Origin: Sipunculus nudus
Taxonomy: Eukaryota; Annelida; Sipuncula; Golfingiida; Sipunculidae
Reading direction: 5' to 3'
Length of the DNA: 64,000 nucleotides
Assembly: GCA_026874595.1 (NCBI GenBank)
Contig: CM049316.1
Span: 12,142,839-12,206,838 of the forward strand
Shown here: positions 26,164 to 40,700 of the stretch, one piece after another
How the letters are laid out: every line of letters begins with the position of its first letter
How positions within the stretch are numbered: the stretch's first letter is position 1
Translations under genes and position numbers: made by a program
Notes under the pieces: generated by a model
The model's input: the letters and a program-made list of their open reading frames with translations, nothing else
What the model was told of the DNA's origin: nothing
Databases searched by the model: none

Positions 26164-29100
26164 CAAGGGACCCATGGGTCACGGCGCTCAGCTGATCGTG
26201 ATTGGACTATAAATGTTTCTCCACTGTGATACTATATCGAGTCGATAAAGCTTATGAATATCATGTACATGTTGGGCTATTATAAAGGAATGTAATGTAA
26301 TATGTGAGTAAATGATAAATGAAATTACCTGACTGATGGATTAATAGAGTCAAATAAAGTGGTTTATTTTTTATTTATTTAGGAGGGGTTGAAAATTGTG
26401 ATGTATTTGAGCAAATATGAATGCAATGACAGCAGTAATAAGCAGTAGTAGAATGATGATAAGGCTATTTGTTGAAGGATCTAAAGTGTATGGTAGTCTG
26501 CAAGCGTTCAATTTGACAGATATGATGTTATGATTAACTATGCTGATGAAGTGATTTATGAATTTGTGACTGTATGACACAATATCTCAAGTCTTGACAA
26601 GGTACATTATTGTGATGCCCACTATGTCTACATATTACACAATATTGACATAATTTATGGCATGTACATAGGTACCTATGGACGAATAGTTATACAAAAT
26701 ATTAAAGTATGAATATATCTGATTCATCTTGTTCTTGCTTACTGAGGCTGACTTTGGGATGGGGTTCGGAGAAGGGAAAAGTGAGGGCAGCACGAAGGTG
26801 GATGTAGAAATATTCTATTGTAATGTTTTTCATTAATATAAGAATATGAAAATCTAAGAGGAAAGGGGCCCTCCTACTTGGTTATAGTAAAGTTCTAAAT
26901 ATATGATTGCAAACTAATACTCTGACAAGACTGTCATGAAGAAAAACAGTAAAAGTTTTGGGATACTGTGTTGCATACGAAAATTTACAGATGGACAGGC
27001 AAGTAGACATTATGGACTAATACCTTTATTTCAGTTTCAAGAGAATAATGCATTTAAGTTTATATATAATCCTATTTTTTAAGCAGATCCACTTTTTCCA
27101 TTAAGAAGTTTTTATCTAAATCATTTTTTTATTTACAGGTTTATAAATTTTAATTAAAAAACCTGATAATATAAGTTAAAATATTAGAATTGTTGCAAAA
27201 GTTGCAATCATTATATATACAGAGTAAAAAACATTGGGTCATATTATGCATACACATATATTTTATTATTTTTAAATCATAAATGTTTAAACTGATTTTA
27301 AAAGAAAATAATGCCACAACATGGCATCTACAAGAATATTCCTTGAATCACTATTAAAAAGTTTTGCACATAGGAGTTTTCAGGACATGCTTAATTTTAT
27401 TCACCAAAATAAAATAAAAGTAAATTTGATAAAATAAAACATCTTTTCAAATAAAGTATACACACTGTTGGTTGAATGAGGGACAAACAATATCATTGTG
27501 CTAATTACTATCCCAGTTTTAATTAATTACTGGAATTAATAGTCAATTTCACGCCTGGTGAAGTTTTTACTCTTCTGAAGTAAGGAATTACTTATCTGAT
27601 GAACATCCACATTTTCACAGCAATACACCACTTTGTGGACACAATTAAATGTACACTTTAATCATTGTATCCCTGGTGGTTCAATACAAAATCTAAAATG
27701 TAGCATGTCCAAGAATAAAATAAAATACAGAAAAATTATAACATTCATCTAGTTTATGCACCAGCTGGGGGGGGGGATGAGTGCAGGGCAGAGGGGAAGC
27801 CTGCTAGTAGTGGCCAAGCTGGGCCAAGGTGAGCTGCCTGGGGTGGGTTACATAATGCAAGTGAAGGCTGTACTACTAGGTGGGCTAGATGTAAACAACA
27901 CTTGACATGGTGTATGAAAACATGAATAAAAGATATTCATTCCAATCAATTTCTTTTGAATGTTCAGATTTTAAAAGATTAAATCCTTATGCATATATGC
28001 TGGGAAAATTAAATCAACAGTGCCAAAGTTGGACAAAATTTAAGGTATTGATTTTTTATTTATGCTAATAACTTGAAAAATTTGCAAAATTCAGATCTAA
28101 TTTTGGGTAAACAATTGAATCTTGATTAAATAAAGTTATATTCCTGAAAAAAAGTATCTAGGTTCAGCAATTCTCATGTTAGGTGAGTAAATATATTTCC
28201 TGATTTTTTAAAAAATTGCATTATGTTTTGGCCCATAACTTCAAAATAATACCCAATACTGACCTAATTTTTGGTATGTTCATAGAAAATGTATAAAAGA
28301 ATGTAATTACTAAATACGATCAAAAACAGATCAGTGGTTTTGATATTAGGCAGCCTTGAAGTGTAACAATGGCTTTTTTATAGAAAACTGAGTTTTTTCC
28401 TTAATATCTCGAAGGAACAAAGTCCTAATGACCCAATTTTCGGTATGGTAGGAGATTTTGGGACATCTAAAATTATGTCAACAGCCTGGGGAGCATAGAG
28501 ATGTGCACTGAATGACCTACAGTCATCAAAGTGGACTGCTTGACAATGTAAGGGAATACAACAAGAGCCTCCAAAAAAATTCAATAACTAGCCTAATTTT
28601 GCAGCTTTTATTTTCAAATTTCAGATTTTAACAGATAAAATCCTTATGTATACATGGTGTGAAAATTAAATCCACAGTACTTACAGGAAAAAAACGTGCC
28701 ATGGCCAAAGTTGGGCAAAATTTAAGTTACCAATTTTATATTTTTGCCAATATTTAAAAAAATTTAACAAATTTTGATCTAATTTTTGGTATACAATTAA
28801 ATTTTGATTAATTAAAATTGTATTACTGCAAAAAAGTCCCTACCTTTAACACCTTTGGTCTTAAGTGACCAAATACCTTTCTGATTTTTTTACAAAGTCC
28901 ATTATGTTTGGGCCCATAACTTTTTTAAATTATATAATACTGACTTAATATCTGGCATGTACATAGGAACTATATAGAGGAATATTTATGGTAAATATGA
29001 AGAAAACCAGATGAGTGGTTTTGATATTAGGCAGTCCTGAAGTGTGAAAATAGATTTCTAATAAAAAATTGAGGTTTTTCCTTAATATCTCAAAGGAACA

Positions 29101-29323
29101 AAGTCCTATTGACCCAATTTTTGGCATGGTAGGAGATTATGGGGACATCTAACTGTATGCCGAAATTCAGATTCATGGGTCCAACAGTGTCGAAACGTGC
29201 CAGTCTTACGGACGGACATCCAGACGGACAGACAGACGAACGGACGGACAGACAGACAGACGGACGGACGACGGACAATGGACCATGACTAAAGCTCAGA
29301 TGACATATAGTCAGCTGAGCTAA
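26164..29323 (-). mobile_element. Family X element, copy 3 (3.16 kb long form)
   Basis: Left CAAGGGACCCATGGGTC (palindrome 26169-26180) plus GCTCAGCTGA. Right ACGG/ACAG microsatellite (29208-29275) and hairpin 29293-29320. Almost identical to 53056-56214 along its whole length and to 63207-64000. The frame MSYSHKFINHF... (minus, 26371-26580) recurs in all three copies but looks like a repeat frame, not a gene. No target-site duplication visible. Confidence 0.8.
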
Positions 29324-30124
29324 AAATTGGCAAATTTAAAGTGCATACGGTCCGTTTAATGAATGCAGATAATTTGTTTGGTACGTTAAAAACAAATATG
29401 TTGCTCTTTGTTTCACTTTGATGATAGGTATGACGTCCAGCCCACCGAAATGGGAACTTTCTTCCATGCAAAAAAAACAATGGTGAGACAGTCACAAGGA
29501 GGGTCAGAAGATGTCTATGCAAATAAAATCGAGGTCAACCAATGGACGCATGAGTCAAATGACGTAATTCTAATGTCACCGAATGGGTGTGTGGGTCAGG
29601 AATCATTGGCGTCACCATGTTTAGCTTTCCGGGAAAATAGCAGCAAGCGCGTGTCAGTTAACGTCGTTCAATGGAGCCCACTCACAGGAGAAATTACAGG
29701 ATGCCGAGGTCACGCACTTGCGTTTATAATATGTGCACTTTTGTTCATGGCTGCATTTCACCACGCAGGGTGTCCAAGAAATCGCTTCCATTAAAGGTCG
29801 ACACATGCATTTCAATAAATTCGCAGATAGCGATTGGAAATAGAAACTGGTTCCCAGCGGGTCCATTTTGCGTCGCATGCTCGTGCCACAGTTGAAAGTT
29901 GCATTTTATTAGCACATGCACACATGAAGTTTACAGAATACCGCTCTATGAGTAAAAGCTACAACAGATCGAGTTTTAACCGCTCTGGATTAATCGGGTA
30001 ATGGAACGAATGAATGACGAATGAACACATGAAGTTCGATCTGAATTTACTGACAGGAAATCACCTATTTTGATTAGCAGAATGAATTCCTTTTCCCAGA
30101 ATATACAAAAATCGTACAAATACG
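29324..30124. other. No gene supported; less AT-rich segment
   Basis: An open frame of 128 codons (29408-29794, plus) overlaps open frames on the other strand and has no recognisable domain. It ends in a hydrophobic stretch (ALAFIICALLFMAAFHHAG). Left unassigned. Confidence 0.4.
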
Positions 30125-30455
30125 ATTTTCTCAAGGCAAAAATGATTGTAGGTCGCGCCACCAGTCTCAAGTACGAGATGGAGAGATCCAAGATCTATGG
30201 ACATGAAAAATTTCAGCTCAATACATTGAACCACTCGTGAGATATGGGCTGTTATCACAGACCCAGATTCATACTGCACATAAACGATTGTAGGTGGCAC
30301 TACCTGTCTTTGTTAGGCACAACTACATAAGTTAGCGAATAACTATGCAAGGGTCAGAAAGATCAGTTCAATGTTCTCAGAGGAGTTCTCCGGCGGCGGA
30401 ACCCAGTCAAAAACATAGTAATTGCAGAACTTTGTTATGGAGGATACAATAAATA
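30125..30455. mobile_element. CD-type unit joined to a family B right-end remnant
   Basis: 30125-30310 matches CD units (gcgccaccagtctcaagtac, atggacatgaaaaatttcag, gagatatgggc). 30371-30452 matches the B right end at 2163-2232 (gaggagttctccggcggcgg, aaaacatagta, ggaggataca). A mosaic remnant without a left end. Confidence 0.5.
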
Positions 30456-30761
30456 TACCTGCCTTTGTTTCAAATACATTGACACTTGGGATTTAAAATG
30501 TTAAAGGACAACATCCCAGCCTCCCCAATGTGAGACACAAGGGTCTGCCCCTTGGATGTTTCAATGATTATGTTTGTTTTCTTTAAAACACTTTTAAAAG
30601 TATTAAAGGTAATAAGGTTAGGGGCTCATACTTCCATTTCAACCATGTACACATACACACACACAATGAAAAAAGGAGCAACTCAATGGATTGAGACTCA
30701 CTCCCAGAGCTTCAATGACTTTTCAGTATCAGTATGAGTCTTCTATTATCTGTATTTAGTT
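30456..30761. other. No gene seen downstream of DDX27
   Basis: AT-rich sequence with a short (CA)n near 30650-30664. Possibly extends the 3' UTR if a further polyadenylation site is used. Confidence 0.35.
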
Positions 30762-30945
30762 TTTAATAAGACATATAGTTAACAATGTGCTCATCAGGCA
30801 AAGTCCTTTACGATAACATCTTTAATAAAATGCATCATGAGAATGGATATATTCCTCCCAAGAATTTGGCTGTGTGGTCCTGTCCTGATGGTGACACTGT
30901 CAGAAGAATCCCGAGTGACAGAAGCCTAAAGTGGTCCTAGAGTCC
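30762..30945 (-). other. Probable DDX27 3' UTR with ATTAAA signals
   Basis: Minus-strand sequence after the stop codon. ATTAAA-type polyadenylation hexamers occur at 30821-30826 and 30762-30767; no AATAAA was seen nearby. The exact cleavage site cannot be set from sequence alone. Confidence 0.45.
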
Positions 30946-30961
30946 TCATCTTCTTTTGTAC
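30946..30961 (-). CDS. DDX27: DDX27 terminal coding exon with stop
   Basis: 16 nt: completes an Arg codon, then YKRR and TGA (30946-30948). The vertebrate protein ends RYKRRK, so this tiny terminal piece is well supported. Acceptor ttattcacag. Confidence 0.9.
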
Positions 30962-31750
30962 CTGTGAATAAAAGTACTCGATAAAATCCCAAACACAAAA
31001 ATCTGTGGATACATATACAGATCTCAAGTGTTATAATCACTCACAAAACAAATTTTAATGTACATGCACACCTAAAGTGTTCAATCAAAAACAATCAAAT
31101 TAAAAAAAAAATCTGTTAATATGCATACAGAACTCAAGTGACATACTCATCCACAAAAATTCTGAATTTACATTTGTGTTATAATCACAAATTTAAAAAC
31201 CTTGCATGGCATGACCAATATATACTGCACTATACAGACTGAGGTTTCAGTACCAACAAGGTTTCATATTCACATGGCTGGGCAAGATAAGTGGGGCAGC
31301 TCAGTACAAAAGCTGTACACAGTCAGGACAATGGGGCAGGGCAATTATCTTCAGGCGGACAGCATGGCAGTCAGCTTTGATGTGGGAGTGCTCTCTCCTT
31401 CTATGTTGAACCTTCTTGGTACCAAGTAGAGTGACATACCTGGTTTTAGACTTGAACTTCTTGCCTTTTCCTTTGAGTAGTCCATATTTCTTCTTCTCTT
31501 CATATGACGGTCTGTGAACACAGATATAGCTACAGCTATACACTTAACTGTAAAGCATTTCAATACATTATTAACTACTACTATCCTGACATTTATGACC
31601 TTCTGACCTTTTTGCTAAAACTTATTTATTTTTCTAAAAATTCTCGTGTTTATACCAAATTAAACTTGTACAAACATGTGTTAAAAAGAATATTACTTTA
31701 ACTACAGATGATATGTTAGGTAACATCCATGTAAGTTTGCCATTGTGACA

Positions 31751-31791
<41 letters not shown>

Positions 31792-34700
31792 GAAAGATTT
31801 AAACCAGGAAAAAGCTACTAATCAGCTACTCTTGCTCGATCCAGGGTTGGTTGTATCATTATGTTTAATGTATTAATCAAAATGTCAATAAAATATTTAC
31901 AACAACAACAACTGATACATACCCCGCCCGCAGCTTCTTCAATGATTTCTTACTCGTGTTGGTCAATTCGTTATCAAATGATGATTTTTTACTTGGAGCA
32001 GGTGTCTTCTTTTTCTTCTTTGACTTAGGAGGGCCTGAAAGTGAATCATGTATCAAATATTATAACATTAATATTAACTAACAGACCTTATCCACACTGC
32101 ATGTGTCACACTTGTTTAACGTCTCTACATTTTGACTTTCGTCATGATTAAAATATGAGAAATAAACAATGTATAGATTGAATTAGTCAAAAGTTTGAAA
32201 AGCTCCTTGAAATATATGGCAGGAAGCTGAGGAGAGAGGTGGCAAGGGGATGTATAAGCATGTACAAGTTTATGTAAATGTTCAGAGCAGAATACGTTAA
32301 GGGCAGAATAATGCTTATTGGACCCCGCCTTAATCCTAAAATTACAGTAGGATACAAAACTGATTCTAAACATTAAACTCTCCTCAATTACAGTAAGATA
32401 CAAAACTGATTCTAAACATGAAACACTCCTCAAATTACAGTAGGATACAAAACTGATTCTTAACATGAAACACTCCTCAAATTACAGTAGGATACAAAGC
32501 TGATTCTAAATATTAAACTCTCCTAAATTTTTCAAACCATCTTTGAATCTAAACATGTATTTCTTCAGAATATGTTGTTATAAACATCAAGAAATCCTTA
32601 ATTTACTCTTACCTATCGAACAAAATGTGTACCACATCATTTAAAGTCACATGATACATAGTCCTAAAGACTGACAATGAAATATAATTAAGGCACACAA
32701 AAAAATTAATTACATGTTACTCGGATCCTTTTTGGCACAGGACCAACAGAAGCGGGTGTTTTTGTGTAATAAGGCCACTGAGAGTGGGTGTTACATGTTT
32801 AAAATGTGGAGCTGGATGCACAATGCAATACCTTGCTCTCATTGGTCTAAATACAGTCCCTTGCTCAGTGCCCACCCTGGTGTTCAGGCCCAGAGAACAA
32901 AGCAGCAGTTAATAATAAAGGGAGACTTTGGACAACTGCAGTGTAAAACCGCTGCCTGAGGGGCGTTCATGTTGTTACTCAGTTTCACATATGAAATATA
33001 ACCTGGTAGATGCCTGCATGAACACATGAAATGTTTTAGAACCCATCTGATTTATTTGCATTGAATAACATATTTTTTGGGTGAAATGGCCAATAGACTT
33101 TCTGCCGAGTTCATCATCATTCACATAAATGAGAAGTAACCCCAACATGTATGCTGAAATGGGAAAATACCAATAATTAAGAAATTGTGGTTATTTTGAT
33201 AAATGCACTGTCAAAGCCTACTTCAAAAGGTACTTATCATACCTACCAAACAAATCATTTTATACATCCCTGTGTAAAACCTCATATCATAGAGCAAATG
33301 ATTTGCTGAAAACAATATAATATAAACTGCTCTCTCAATGGTGACTTCTAATGGTACCTGTTTTCCTATCGTCATGTTCCTCGAACTGTCTTATTCGCTT
33401 CTGTTTTTTATCTCTCTTGGCCAACCTTGCTGAGTATTCTTGAGACTTCACTAATTCTCGCTCAACTCGGTCTTCAGGCTACAATTTTGGAAACATAAAA
33501 TAAACATTGCCTCATAAAAGGACATAAAGAATTTTTTTCAGCCCCAGAATTAATAGAATCTACTCCAGCACTATTTCTAAGTTTTAACTATTTAGGTCAC
33601 CTGAGGGGAATTATAATTTAATACTACAAGGCCTACAGGCCTAATGAGAAACTTTGCAATTGGATATACATCAGGTATAATGCTTCCAAGATAACAGGCT
33701 TTGCCATTATTTGATATGTACTTGTTACTGTTTAGGTACATGTGTGCAAGTACTAAATATTTGGACAAGCACTGAGGACAATGAGGACAAGCACTGATCA
33801 CATCACTCCTGAAATACTGACATGGATGGACACAACAGATAAACGATTGCAGTTGGTGCCACCAGTCTTGTGTATGAGAAAGTCCTTGAAGATGTATGGA
33901 CATGCAAAATTTCAGGCAGATACTCCAAACCACTCTTCAGCTGTGTGCCACAAGTCTTGTGTACAATGAAACTATTTGAGATGTATGGACATGCACAATT
34001 TCACCCCAAAGGTTTTTGAGAAAAATGGGTTAACATAAAGACGACAGTCCACAGCGGCAGGACAATGCTGGGCAATCACATAAGCTCAGTCTCACTAAAA
34101 AGATTGTACTAAAGTATAACATTCCAGACAACACATAATTCTCAGAATTAAACAAAGCTAGCTTCAGATGATGCTGATATATTTTAGGGCATGATAAGTA
34201 AAAATACTGAAGGATGTCTTATATCTTACTGTAAGATTTTTCTTCATGTTCTCTTTATTATTCTTCTGTTTGCTTGGCAGCATGTTGAAATCACAAAGTC
34301 TCTGGGCAGCTACAATGATAAACCATTTAACAAAGAGTTTTAGACAAGCTGACAAGTTGATTTAAGCCATATCAGACATATAATGAGAGTATTTCAGCTT
34401 GGGATGAAATAATTGATCAAATCAAGTTGATCAGCTTCTGATAGGCTAACTATCACACAATGCAATCAACAGAATTTAACAGCTATGTAAGACTAGAAAT
34501 CTGCACTCAGAGAGCCAACACCTCCACCAAGGCAGCTTATTACCCAAAAAGGCACTGTCAGAAATGCAGGAATTTTCCTTTAAAAAATTTCTGGATCCAG
34601 ATGGTTATCTACATCCCCAAAAATTTAATCAATTGTTCTTTGTACGATTACCAAGCCATCCTGAATATTTTATCAAAACTGTTGATAACTTTTTGAGTAA

Positions 34701-37700
34701 TGCTGCTAAAAGCCAAACAGACAGACCAATGCTGGCAAAAACATAACCTTTGCCCCTTGGCAGAGGTAATTAATGTTAATTACATAACCTTTGCCCCATT
34801 GGCAGAGGTAATTAATGTTTATTACATAACCTTAGCCCCTTGGCAGAGGTAATAAATGTAAATTATAATCTTGAATCGTATGCAAATGGCATAGAAGCAT
34901 CTTTAAATAAAGAATTTCAGATGTGATTGGAAACCTAATTATTTTTCTCAAAATGTTCATATACTGGCAGATACATTTCTACAAAGCTGAGACTTGTATC
35001 TGCGTCATCTTGTTGTCCTCAGGCTCTGCTCAGAACCAACAAGGCTCCATAAGCAGGCGGCCATATTTTCTGCACACTCTCCCTGCAGAGAGTACTTTGC
35101 GAGCAAGGATTGAATCATCATTGGACAACAAAATGCTCACTTTTCCCTACTTTGCATAATTTATTCATAATTCATAATTTATTTATTACTGTCAAACTCT
35201 AAACTTGAATCAAAATATCTACATATTTTGGTAATCCAAACATATTTAATTTCATTATGTCATGATGTCCACTTGATTAACCAAATACAAATTACATTTG
35301 ATTTATCTTTTACAAATGATTTACAAATGTCTCACTTACTGATAAGTTCAATTTTGCCTCCTGCAATAAGGAGAACAGATAAAAATTCTATTTGTTGTTG
35401 TGGTTACAGGCAGGAATATTAAAGTCAAATGTAAATAAACAAAAGGATATGACAGAACCAGACCTTGTTCTTGCATCCTCTCGCTGTGGCTCTGGAACCA
35501 CGATCTTTTTGGTCGGCTCATGATTTCCTCCTTGTGTTCCACCATGTTTTTGGCCTTGTTGACCTGCATCTCGGTGATCCTCATGGCCTTGTCTGCCTGC
35601 TCCTGAGCCTCTATCTCCTCAATGTCCTGCTCTAACCTAGTGATTTTGTCACGGTACTTCATAATCACCTCTATTAAAAAAACAAAAACAGAAAGCATGA
35701 GGTCATGTGCCGGTCAAGGTCATGATTCTCAGCTAAGGTCACCATGCTTGGCAAAAGTAAAGATTCTGAAGGAATTTGTTGACTTTTTGTTCAAGAAACT
35801 GAATTTTAATGATAGTCTCTGGATGATAATGTTTTTGTGATATAAAGATTTCAATAAAAATAAAATTCTATGGAGTAAAAGTATTCTTTCTGACAGACAC
35901 AAAAACAGACATTGTAGCTATTTATAATAAATAAAGTCTCTCTCAGGATAAGCCTGTTAAGCACCAGCAGGATGATGCAGACACCTGTGAGATGCCTCAC
36001 CTTGTGGGACGAGCCGACTCTTGACTGGATTGGTCGCTTTCTTCACGATCTCCTTCAGCATCTTCCTCTCGCTCTCTCCTACCAAGGTCACTGACCTGGC
36101 AAAAACACCAAATACTGTTGTATGAGGACAAACTACAAACATATTTCATTTACAAGGATTCACTGACATCCTGACTGGTAGGATGTGTTGAAATTTTTCT
36201 TCTAATAAGTCAGGATTTAAATAATGCCTTGCATGGCTGTAACATTTCAACCATGTGCTGATAAGTCACGATGCAATGTTGAATATTGTATCTGTATTGC
36301 CCCTGTATTGATACATTGACAATATTTGATCCCTTGATAGAATGCAATGGCTCTTAGGTGTTGGGTAAGGAATCTAATGTGAAACAGTCAAAAGACTGGT
36401 ATGGAAAAAAATAATTCTTCATTTTCACCAGTATCATAAATCAGCTGGCTAGTCACATGTTCATTGGCAGACCATGGCAACTCTGGTCTCTGAAATTTGT
36501 GATTCATTGAGAAATATTTTCCCTTTAATACACCTTCAAAAGTCCAGACTGGCTTATTATACAGGTCTGGTATGTACAAAATATTCTTCTGTAAACATGC
36601 TGCCCTCTGGTGACTAATTTCTGAACTGATTCAATGACATTAGAAGTATCAGTCAGGACTGTGGGTAGACCCCCACTATTCTTCAGGTTCCTTACCTTCC
36701 ACTGCGGCCCGCCCTGGCTGTCCTTCCAACTCTGTGGATGTAGTGTTTAATGGTGTTTGGCATCGTGAAGTTTATCACCTGGAAACAAAAAGAACTTACT
36801 GGCTTACACATAAACTGAGGCTGAGAAAGGGTTACAGCTATCAAGTTATGTCCAGTAATAAAATATGACCTCTTATTTATGGTTACAATGATAAATATGA
36901 AGTTGTAGTATATTTATAATTATAACAGAAGTCAAAGAAATGTAACTCTGTGTGGTTTAACTTTAACAAGAATGTTTGTCAGTTCCACTCTGTCTTGTTG
37001 TAAGCTGACTGTCACATGATCATATTAAGGGATTGTCCTCGAACAGAAGCAAGAGCCTGTCAGTTGTACCTAAACCTCATGACACAGTTATTTTGGAGCT
37101 GGGTATAACTAAAAGAAAGGGAGGACTGGTAATTGTCTGTAAAACAGACAATTTACTATGGAAGTAACAGTAATGAAACGGTTAGATACTAAGAACTTAT
37201 TATGAAAATAATTTAAATGAAAATATTAGATGCCAGTATAATTTGTAGTAAATAAAAGTATTAATAAATCTTATGGATCAGGTTTTCATACATGTCCATG
37301 ATATTTTAAAAGTAACTGTAATACACACATTCCATTAAGTGTACCATAGTTTGGCCACATGTACAGGGATTTTACTTACAGTTTTGACTCCTTGTATATC
37401 TAAACCTCTGGCAGCTAAATCTGTGGCTAACAAAACGTCTATATCACCGTCTTTGAACTTCTTCAAAGCTTCCAACCTCTGAAGAACAATAATGAAAATG
37501 TAACTTAAAGAGCTCAACAAAAGACAATGATTGAATGATAGTTATAAATGGATGTGCTAGAAATATGCAAAAAAGAAGCATCACGGCTTACATAATACAT
37601 CTGTCACAAGTCCTGTAAACTTTGACCTTATTAAATATGCACTGATTATACAAAGAACTGAACCCATGTGAGTTTCTACAGGAACATTTATACTAATATT

Positions 37701-40700
37701 CACAGAAACTTATCATATTCCTTGTTATCGCAGCAATACCACAAAGAAGTCTTGTGACTTATAACCTTATGACATGTGCATAAATTTACGAGAAGCAAAC
37801 CCAGGTGTTAAAACAAGCATGCAGAAAGTGGCAAAATTTGAAATATTTCCTGTGAAATAACATTTGTGAAGCGACAGCTTATATTTATAACCATGAGATT
37901 AGATTAACCTCTAAAGAAAGCGCAAAGCCCTGCCCTGCCTAGGAAAGCCTGGCTTCCTGGGCCCTAATGATTTAACAAGATGTTCACAAGACCTTTCCTG
38001 GAATGGGTTATTGGTTACATGTAATAAGGGAGATGGCCTAGATTTATTGTTTACAAAAACACCTTGAGCCAACGTGTCTTGATTTTTTTTTCAGGATATC
38101 AATGTAAACAAAAGAACAGATTTTGGGTTGAGGTTTTTCTGGCTTATTTTCAAAAGACATTCAAAATGATATGTGCACTTGATGATGTAAAGTCTCAGAT
38201 TGGGCACCTTTACAGGTGTGAAGCTTGACACCATGAACCCTAAACGTACAAAGTGAGGTCTTTGTGAGAGTGAATTACCTGTGTCTGTGAGAGGTTACCG
38301 TGAAGTTCTCCTACGTTTATTCCTAGTAAACCCAGAATGATGTGCATTCGGTGAGCTTGCTTCTTTGTCTGTATGAACACCATGCAGTGGTCGTGAAACG
38401 TCCTGTTCACAAGAGCTGCCGATCAAAATTTTACATCATAAATGAGATTTCTTTATATGCAAAATATGAATAATGACACAAAGAATGGCTGTAATGATAC
38501 GTTATCTCACAATATGATATATATGTTGATACTTGATGAAAAAATATGATTCACAACACCATACATATAAACATTAGGTTTAGACTCAAGAGTCCATATT
38601 CCTCGATTTTCTATGAAAAAAATTCTCATGAAATCAACACTTTTCAGTTATTTCCAAACTGTAAATTAATTTTAGCAAATCAGATGCTGTGACACTTGTT
38701 TTGGGTAATGTGTTTCAAAAATTATATGTCTTGCATGATACTTAAAAACTATTACTGAGTGGCTTATGTAGATTTCAATTGTTGAATCCAATATCCGAAA
38801 TGTATCAATATAGGGGCAATAGATGAACAGACACAATATCTGATGTTGTATCAATATCTGATACTATGTATCAGTGCACTGGTATATCATTACAGTCCTA
38901 ACCCAAAATATTACAACTGTTTGTTGAAGTCTGTCGTAGCTAAATTTCAAAACCAACTCTCCTGTTTTTAAGGGATTAAATGGATTTAAAATTTGGCTAA
39001 TACATTCAAACTTTATCCTGACCATGTTTCACCTACAGCATTTAACAAGCTGTATTATATCAATGTAATGAGTGAGGCAGGACACTTACAACAAATGATG
39101 GCCTCCCGGTCCCCTTCACGATTTGGTCGTATACGGATGAATTCCTGCCTGAGGTTAAGTGCTACATCGGTGTTCTGGTTCACAAAGACACGTACCGGGT
39201 TGTTCAAGGACACTGCTGCTAGGTCCTTCACCTTAAATACATTAAATTCAAATTTATATGTAATGCACTGGTAATCAGTAACCTACCACTGTAAAAACAA
39301 AAAACTGAAAACGGTGATTTTCATGTGTTACATGTTACTGTTAACAGATAATAAATTTGTGATCTTTTACAAATGTATTTCTCTTGTTGCACGAATGAAA
39401 TTGCTCTTTATTATACTACTATTAACTAGTTAGCATATCTAACCTATAAATTTACATTAATGTGACAAGTTAAATAAAAGTGACTGAACATATTTATCAA
39501 GAATTAAACATAACTGGCTATGTAAAGAGATAGTTTTCAGTAGTAAAGACAGACAATTGCCAAATAAACAGAATTCCCTCATTACACAGATTATATAAAA
39601 ACTGGAATCCAAAATTAAATCTCTCAATCTTTGAATGACTGAACTAAAATTAGGATTCAAGAATTAAATCATTTTATCTCTCCATGTACAAGGGAAAAAC
39701 CTTTCTGAAATCTTTATGAAACACCTATAACAATTACACTTAATTTCAGGCATCATGGATAATCATGTTTATACCTCTTCAGTCATGGTGGCAGAAAACA
39801 GCATCGTCTGTCGAGTACGGGAGCAGAGCCTGATGATCTCCTTCATTTGTTCTGCAAAGTACTCGTCTAACATCCTGAAAATTAAACATAGGACTCATCT
39901 TACATCCAGAAAATTAAAGTACTCATCTAACATCCTGAAAATTAAAGTAGTCATCTAACATCCTGAAAATTAAAGTAGTCATCTAACATCCTGACAATTA
40001 AAGAACTCATCAAACTTCCTGAAAATCAGAATACTCAACTAACATCCTGAAAATTAAACATAGGACTCATTTTACATCCTGAACAGTAAAGTACTCATCT
40101 AACATGGTGAAAATTAAAGTACTCATCTAATATCCTGAAAATTAAAGTACTCATCTTACATCCAGAAAAATTAAAGTACTCATCTAATATCCTGAAAATT
40201 AAAGTACTTATCTAACATCCTGAAAATTAAAGTACTCATCTAACATGGTGAAAATTAAAGTACTCATCTAATATCCTGAAAATTATAATACTCATCTAAC
40301 ATCCTGAAATTAAAGTAGTCATCTAACATCCTGAAAATTAAAGCACTCATCTAACATGCTGAAAATTAAAGTACTCATCTAACATCCTGAAAATTAGAAT
40401 ACTCAACTAACATCCTGAAAACTGAAGTACTCATCTAGCATTTGAAAATGAGAGTACTTCTCTTAACATCCTGAAAATTAAACAAAGCAAATACAGTGTA
40501 CATTTAAATACACCTGTCAGAAGTGTTGTGCCCACTTACTTCATTATATATTTTCCAAGAAACAAACTAAGGCAAGATACTTTACTGGGAAGAATTCATT
40601 ATGAGATTCATCAGAATATATCATTTTTAGTTCACTCTGTGAACTTATGCCATGGCGCAGCGTCAGCTGTCCACTGTCCACCATCCACTGTCAACTGTCC

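Noticed and set aside
26371-26580. 69-codon frame (MSYSHKFINHF...) repeated at 53263-53472 and 63415-63624
   Set aside because: It recurs only because the 3.16-kb X element recurs. Differences among copies show no coding-like pattern that I can judge, and there is no recognisable protein.
29408-29794. 128-codon open frame on the plus strand with a hydrophobic tail
   Set aside because: Overlapping long frames exist on both strands, no domain or motif is recognisable, and no splice or promoter context supports it. The region is just less AT-rich.
31301-31543. Longer DDX27 C-terminus reading through the exon-19 donor
   Set aside because: The frame is open, but CAG|gtatgt is a consensus donor and the downstream 30946-30961 exon restores the conserved YKRR tail and stop.
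32714-32959. 81-codon plus-strand frame inside a DDX27 intron
   Set aside because: Opposite strand to the gene, no recognisable content, no splice-site context.
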